In this document: piece by piece, positions 10,008 to 12,987 of the stretch
How positions within the stretch are numbered: position 1 is the stretch's first letter
How the letters are laid out: every line of letters starts with the position of its first letter
NCBI GenBank assembly: GCA_028456385.1
Contig: JALNQF010000834.1
Span: 1-12,987, forward strand
Origin: Ophiosphaerella korrae
Taxonomy: Eukaryota > Ascomycota > Dothideomycetes > Pleosporales > Phaeosphaeriaceae
Reading direction: 5' to 3'
DNA length: 12,987 bases
The notes under the pieces: generated by a model
The model's database searches: none
Told to the model about the DNA's origin: nothing
The model's input: only the letters and a program-made list of their open reading frames with translations
Program-made: the position numbers and the translations under genes

Positions 10008-10009
10008 TA
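10008..10009. repeat. TA target duplication, left
   Basis: The dinucleotide immediately outside the left terminal inverted repeat, matched by TA at 12508-12509. Tc1/mariner elements insert at TA and duplicate it (family knowledge). In such TA-rich DNA the match alone means little; it counts only together with the inverted repeats. Confidence 0.6.
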
Positions 10010-10047
10010 TAGAGGGGTATAAAAAATAAAAAGTAATTATTTTTTTA
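10010..10047 (+). repeat. Left terminal inverted repeat of the Tc1-like element
   Basis: It starts TAGAGGGGTATAAAAAATAA. The reverse complement of 12470-12507 starts TAAAGGGGTGTAAAAAATAA. Over about 38 bp the two differ at a few A/G positions and one indel. The first T is probably a RIP-changed C (CAGAGGGG-like start). Confidence 0.85.
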
Positions 10048-10385
10048 ACTTTTTAAAAAGTATTATAACTTCCTTAATATAAAAGCTATAACTATAAACA
10101 ATATATATTTTTAAAGAGAAAATCTTATTCTTCTAGCTTAAATAAAAATCTATAGCTTAGTAAGTATACCTTAGCTATAGTAGCTTACTAAAATAGGAGT
10201 ATCTTTTTTAGCTATATTTAAAGGGTTATAACTTTTTACTTTTAGTATCTTTTTTCCTCTATTTTATTTATAATAATTATCTATATAAAATATATAACAT
10301 ACTAGCTTTATAGATATATTGTATTACTATATTAATATTTATAAAGAAACTTATTTTTTTTTAATTTTAGTTAATAAATAAATAT

Positions 10386-11239
10386 TTAATACAACTAATA
10401 CTTAGTCTAATAGCCTTTAGCTATTTTAATAGCTTCCTACTTTCTAGGTAAAGATAGTATATAATTATCTATAGCCTACTAGCTTATAGTATTCTACTCT
10501 TCTATTATAGTAAGTGTAAAAGCTTCTATACTTTTTAAATTAATTTCTATACTTAAACTTTTTCTAAAGTGTTTATTTAGCTTATTTTTAAGTAAACTCT
10601 ATATATTTTTAATTAGATTTAAATCTAGACTATAAGTAAAGTAAAGATAAAGCTTAACTTTATTTTTTTTAAACTAACTCTTAAAAGTAATAGTTTTATA
10701 GATTTTATAATTATTTTATTAAAATCTTTATTCTAAATATATAGTTTATATATAAGCCTAAAATATTACTAATATATATATATATATAGTAATATATATA
10801 GATAGATAAAGAAGTAAAAAAGAGTAGTAAAACTAACTACGTTTTATATACTTTTTAACTACTAGATTTAGTACTTTTTAGATATATCTTTTATTATTAA
10901 AGGTTAAAGTCTTTATAGAGTCTCTTATAATAATTAATTCTAATTATCTTCTTATCTAAATAGATTTCTAAACTAAGATAGTTATATCTTTAGCTATAAC
11001 TTTGTTAGTATTAGAGCTATAAAAAAACTAATTTAATAAAAAAAATATAGATAAAAAATATAATAAAATAGTCTACTAAGATTTTTTTAAAACTTACTTT
11101 TATTAGTTATAGAAATTAATTAGCGTCTAGCTTTAATTTTACTAACTTTTCTATAATACTTTTATTTAGCTCTATACTTTCTTTATATAGAGCTTTTATC
11201 TAAAAATATAATCTTTTCTAGACTAAATCCTTTTTTTTC
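10386..11239 (-). pseudogene. Tc1-like transposase, C-terminal part (DDE domain)
   Basis: The sense reading ends at a stop at 10386-10388. The best-preserved piece is YSLDLNLIKNI followed by SLLKNKLNKHF (family: YSPDLNPIENIW.LLK). The catalytic Glu position reads AAA (Lys) at 10608-10610. Exactly 34 residues earlier an Asn codon at 10713-10715 stands where the second catalytic Asp belongs (NN...IYKT from DN..IHKT), so the D34E spacing of Tc1 elements is kept although both residues are changed by G-to-A transitions. A candidate first Asp is in SLEIYLDKK (10954-10956), one frame off, so an indel lies between, perhaps at the TA run near 10770. The segment begins with KKGFSLEK directly at the solo LTR edge. 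Confidence 0.82.
10766..10800. repeat. (TA)n microsatellite
   Basis: Alternating TA from about 10771 to 10788, with ATTACTA/TAGTAAT arms around it, followed by a second short TA run. It lies inside the transposase remnant between the first and second catalytic positions and is a likely site of the frame slip noted there. Confidence 0.75.
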
Positions 11240-11788
11240 TACTAATATAATAGGCCTCCTATTATTAACTATAAGTACCTATCTAAAAAGTTAGTAAATT
11301 ACAAAGTAATAGTAAAAGCTTATATTAGGATCTATAATAACTATAAATAATAGAAGATATTTTATAACTATCTTGTATTAGCGTTCTATAGTTTAAGGAT
11401 TAAATTACTAATACTATCTTAATAATATATATCCTACTAACTATATACCTAGGCCTCTTAGCTAGCTTTATACTTTATATTTACTAAGATTATAAATTAT
11501 AAATTTATTACGTACCTAGATTTATACTTTATATTTACTAAGATTATAAATCGCGAATTTATTACGTACTTTATTACGTGTCCTTATTATAGTTAGCTTC
11601 TTAGTTTAGTTTATTTCTCTATAGGTTATATACGTTGTTATTATCTATAGTAGGGCTAATTAGTTCTAATTAGTTATCTCTTATTATAGCTATAATAACT
11701 AACTTTAGTTACTCTTTAGAGTACTTTAGCCTTAGTTTAGCTAATTTAGCTAAAATTATTAGCTTTTTAGTAGCTATATTAGTAGTAA
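11240..11788 (-). repeat. Solo LTR of a diverged chromovirus relative
   Basis: About 549 bp, alignable with the LTRs at 1955-2479 and 5221-5744, most clearly around 11300-11460 (GTAATAGTAAAAGCTTATAT and the AATAGAAGATATTTT region) and 11640-11770. The U3 array differs, so it is another subfamily. No internal retrotransposon sequence is attached: on both sides the Tc1-like transposase continues (..FLKEE | KKGFSL..). The ends carry TACTAATATA inverted repeats. A possible 5-bp target duplication, TTTTC at 11235-11239 and CTCTC at 11789-11793, differs only by transitions. Ends are uncertain by several bases. Confidence 0.78.
11467..11570. repeat. 54-bp tandem duplication inside the solo LTR
   Basis: Unit 1 covers 11467-11520 and unit 2 covers 11521-11570. 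They match over about 50 bases apart from one spot: unit 1 has TTATAA where unit 2 has TCGCGA. All four differences are C-to-T or G-to-A at CpG, that is, RIP applied to one unit and not the other. The core TAAATCGCGAATTTA is nearly palindromic. Confidence 0.88.
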
Positions 11789-11792
11789 CTCT

Positions 11793-12010
11793 CTCTTCTT
11801 TTAAAAAGTATTATAACTTTCTTATACTAATACTAAGATTATTTTCTAGTATTAATCTCTTTTTTATCTTTTTAGACTTTAAATTATATTATTTAATATA
11901 CTTTTTTTTTCTTTTTAATTCTATTAATTATATTATATATTACTTTAATTTTTTTTTTAAGATAGTAGCTATCTTATTAGGAGAGCTACTAGCTTCTAAT
12001 AAAAGTAAGA
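11793..12010 (-). pseudogene. Tc1-like transposase, N-terminal part (helix-turn-helix)
   Basis: The sense reading from about 11996 includes EASSSPNKIATILKK, then a stretch ending INRIKKK, and later NLSISIRKL.YFLKEE. This resembles the paired-type helix-turn-helix of Tc1 transposases (pattern: G.S...IA.......TV.RI.KR) and the start of its second half (S.R.L...L...G). The frame stops at the solo LTR edge and continues in sense at 11239 with KKGFSLEK. The true start codon is not visible. Assignment rests on position within the element and pattern resemblance. Confidence 0.6.
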
Positions 12011-12469
12011 CGTTTAATTTAAGTTTTAAGAGATTTAGTAGTATTTTAAAAGAATTAGAAGTATAAAAGTAAAAATTTAAAAAGATATTAATTTATAAGC
12101 TCTAGAATAAAATTTTAGTAATATATTACGTAAGCTAACTAAAAAAATAAATTTTTTATTTTTTTTCTTTAATTATAAAAAATTACTTAGATAAGTAATC
12201 TATACTAAAAATTTAATTATAGAAACTTTACTAACTAAATTAGGCTTAGTAGAAAAATTAAGCTTTTTTAAACGTTAATTAAAAAGTTATACTAAAAGAA
12301 AAATTAAGAACAAAAATACCTCTACTTTAACTATTATTATAATAATATAGATTATATAATATAAGAAATTTTTTATTAAAAAAGTAAACTTTACTATTTT
12401 CTTTATAAATTTAATATTTTAAAATTTCTATAACTATTTTAGTTTCAAAGATTTTAAAGTTTAAAAATA
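12011..12469. other. 5' flank of the Tc1-like transposase up to the right TIR
   Basis: About 460 bp of AT-rich sequence between the helix-turn-helix region and the right terminal repeat. A plus-strand run around 12220-12310 (ETLLTKLGLVEKL) is partly open, but I attach no meaning to it. The start of the transposase and its promoter should be here on the minus strand; nothing specific can be identified. Confidence 0.45.
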
Positions 12470-12507
12470 GTAAAAAAATATTACTCTTTATTTTTTACAC
12501 CCCTTTA
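12470..12507 (-). repeat. Right terminal inverted repeat of the Tc1-like element
   Basis: On the minus strand it starts TAAAGGGGTGTAAAAAATAA and pairs with 10010-10047. It holds the CCCC run (12500-12503) on the plus strand and is followed by TA at 12508-12509. It keeps GTG where the left end has GTA, consistent with independent RIP hits. Confidence 0.85.
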
Positions 12508-12987
12508 TATAAATACTAATAAAGTTACTAATATAAATAATAAAGTAGAATTATACTTAAATTAAGTTAGAATTCTAAAAGATATTACTTTAGATAGTTA
12601 TTATAATACTAATAAAAATAGATTTCTAATTATATATAAAATAGCTAGAAATTACTTAACTATATTAACTACTTTTATTTTTTTAGAATCTACTTTTTTT
12701 AAAGTAAGTAATATAGTAACTAAATTTAAAAATAAAGTATTACTAAGTACTATTAAAAAGCTAACTATATTAAAAGAACTAAATTATATAAAAGATAAAG
12801 AAACTTTATTAATAATAATATTTTATTAAAAAAAAGTATATATATAATATAAGTAGAAATAAAAAAAAATTATATATATATAAAATAATATAAATAAAAA
12901 AGATATAAAAAATAAAATTACTTCTAGTAATACTAGTTATAATAGTAGTAAGAGTAATAATAATAGTATAAATAGTAATAATATAAG
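12508..12987 (+). pseudogene. hAT transposase C-terminus (dimerisation domain), runs off the window end
   Basis: Plus-strand frame with codons starting at 12581 and every third base. It is open from 12566 to a stop at 12827-12829, the clearest coding remnant in the window. Upstream KVELYLN, then a stop (12563-12565) where Gln is likely, matches the hAT 'DE(L/V)..YL' start. It goes on with NKNRF, IARNYL (12641-12658; family ARDYL) and LESTFF (12683-12700; family SERVFS), then NKVLLSTIKKLTILKELNY, matching the RN.L.......L..W end of the hAT dimerisation domain. In the same frame beyond the stop lies a Ser/Asn-rich tail (12920 onward). No target duplication or terminal repeat of the hAT element lies in the window. 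Confidence 0.85.

Larger units (their letters stand above)
10010..12507 (-). mobile_element. Tc1/mariner-type DNA transposon, interrupted by a solo LTR
   Basis: 2498 bp bounded by terminal inverted repeats of about 38 bp (10010-10047 and 12470-12507) and flanked by TA on both sides. The only GGGG and CCCC runs I noticed in the window are in these two termini. On the minus strand inside are two halves of a Tc1-like transposase, separated by a solo LTR at 11240-11788. Without the LTR the element would be about 1.95 kb, reasonable for a fungal Tc1-like element. It sits inside the hAT transposase remnant. The A/G differences between the two termini are what RIP would leave. Confidence 0.85.

Noticed and set aside
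10050..10075. Direct repeat of AAAAAGTATTATAACTT at about 10055 and about 11805
   Set aside because: A 17-base match between two AT-rich stretches is expected by chance many times in a 13-kb window of this composition.
10766..10800. TA-rich array as an origin of replication or terminator hairpin
   Set aside because: It lies inside a dead transposase and has the form of an ordinary microsatellite. Nothing ties it to replication or termination.
11155..11215. IIFLDKSSI in the Tc1-like transposase as the first catalytic Asp (SDESS-like)
   Set aside because: It is too far (about 160 residues) from the second catalytic position and lies where the second helix-turn-helix half should be. The Asp at 10954-10956 gives a normal distance of about 80.
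1..12987. Mitochondrial or AT-rich bacterial/protist genome origin
   Set aside because: Chromovirus, Tc1-like and hAT remnants with strand-symmetric C-to-T mutation point to nuclear DNA of a RIP-proficient fungus. No mitochondrial genes or tRNAs were seen.

Overview
The window looks like a transposon graveyard from a filamentous ascomycete (species not identifiable from the sequence). It is extremely A+T-rich, CpA and TpG are almost absent, and TpA is everywhere. Every recognisable coding region is full of in-frame stops, most of which can be explained as CAA/CAG/TGG turned into TAA/TAG. Asp and Glu codons often read as Asn and Lys. This is the signature of repeat-induced point mutation (RIP: C to T on either strand). 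I found no intact gene, tRNA, rRNA or CRISPR array.

Layout. Positions 1-1954 are AT-rich sequence that I cannot assign. Positions 1955-5220 and 5221-8175 hold two head-to-tail, minus-strand copies of one Ty3/gypsy chromovirus. Each keeps its 3' LTR (about 525 bp, at the left in window coordinates), integrase and chromodomain. Each has lost its 5' side: the first begins inside reverse transcriptase, the second inside RNase H. Positions 8176-10007 are again unassigned; only the last 150 bases or so may belong to a hAT transposase. Positions 10010-12507 are a Tc1/mariner-type element with matching terminal inverted repeats, TA target duplications and a minus-strand transposase remnant. That transposase is split by a solo LTR (11240-11788) from a diverged relative of the chromovirus. 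Positions 12508-12987 are a plus-strand hAT transposase C-terminus (dimerisation domain plus a degraded acidic tail) running off the window end.

The right half therefore reads as a three-level nest. A hAT transposase was interrupted by a Tc1-like element, whose transposase was later interrupted by an LTR retrotransposon that recombined to a solo LTR. All layers then carry RIP-type mutations. Nothing here looks like an active system. The most interesting points are the LINE-like 5' truncation pattern of an LTR element, the structured repeat arrays in the LTRs, RIP frozen between the two units of an LTR tandem repeat, and the narrow sequence context of the surviving CpGs.
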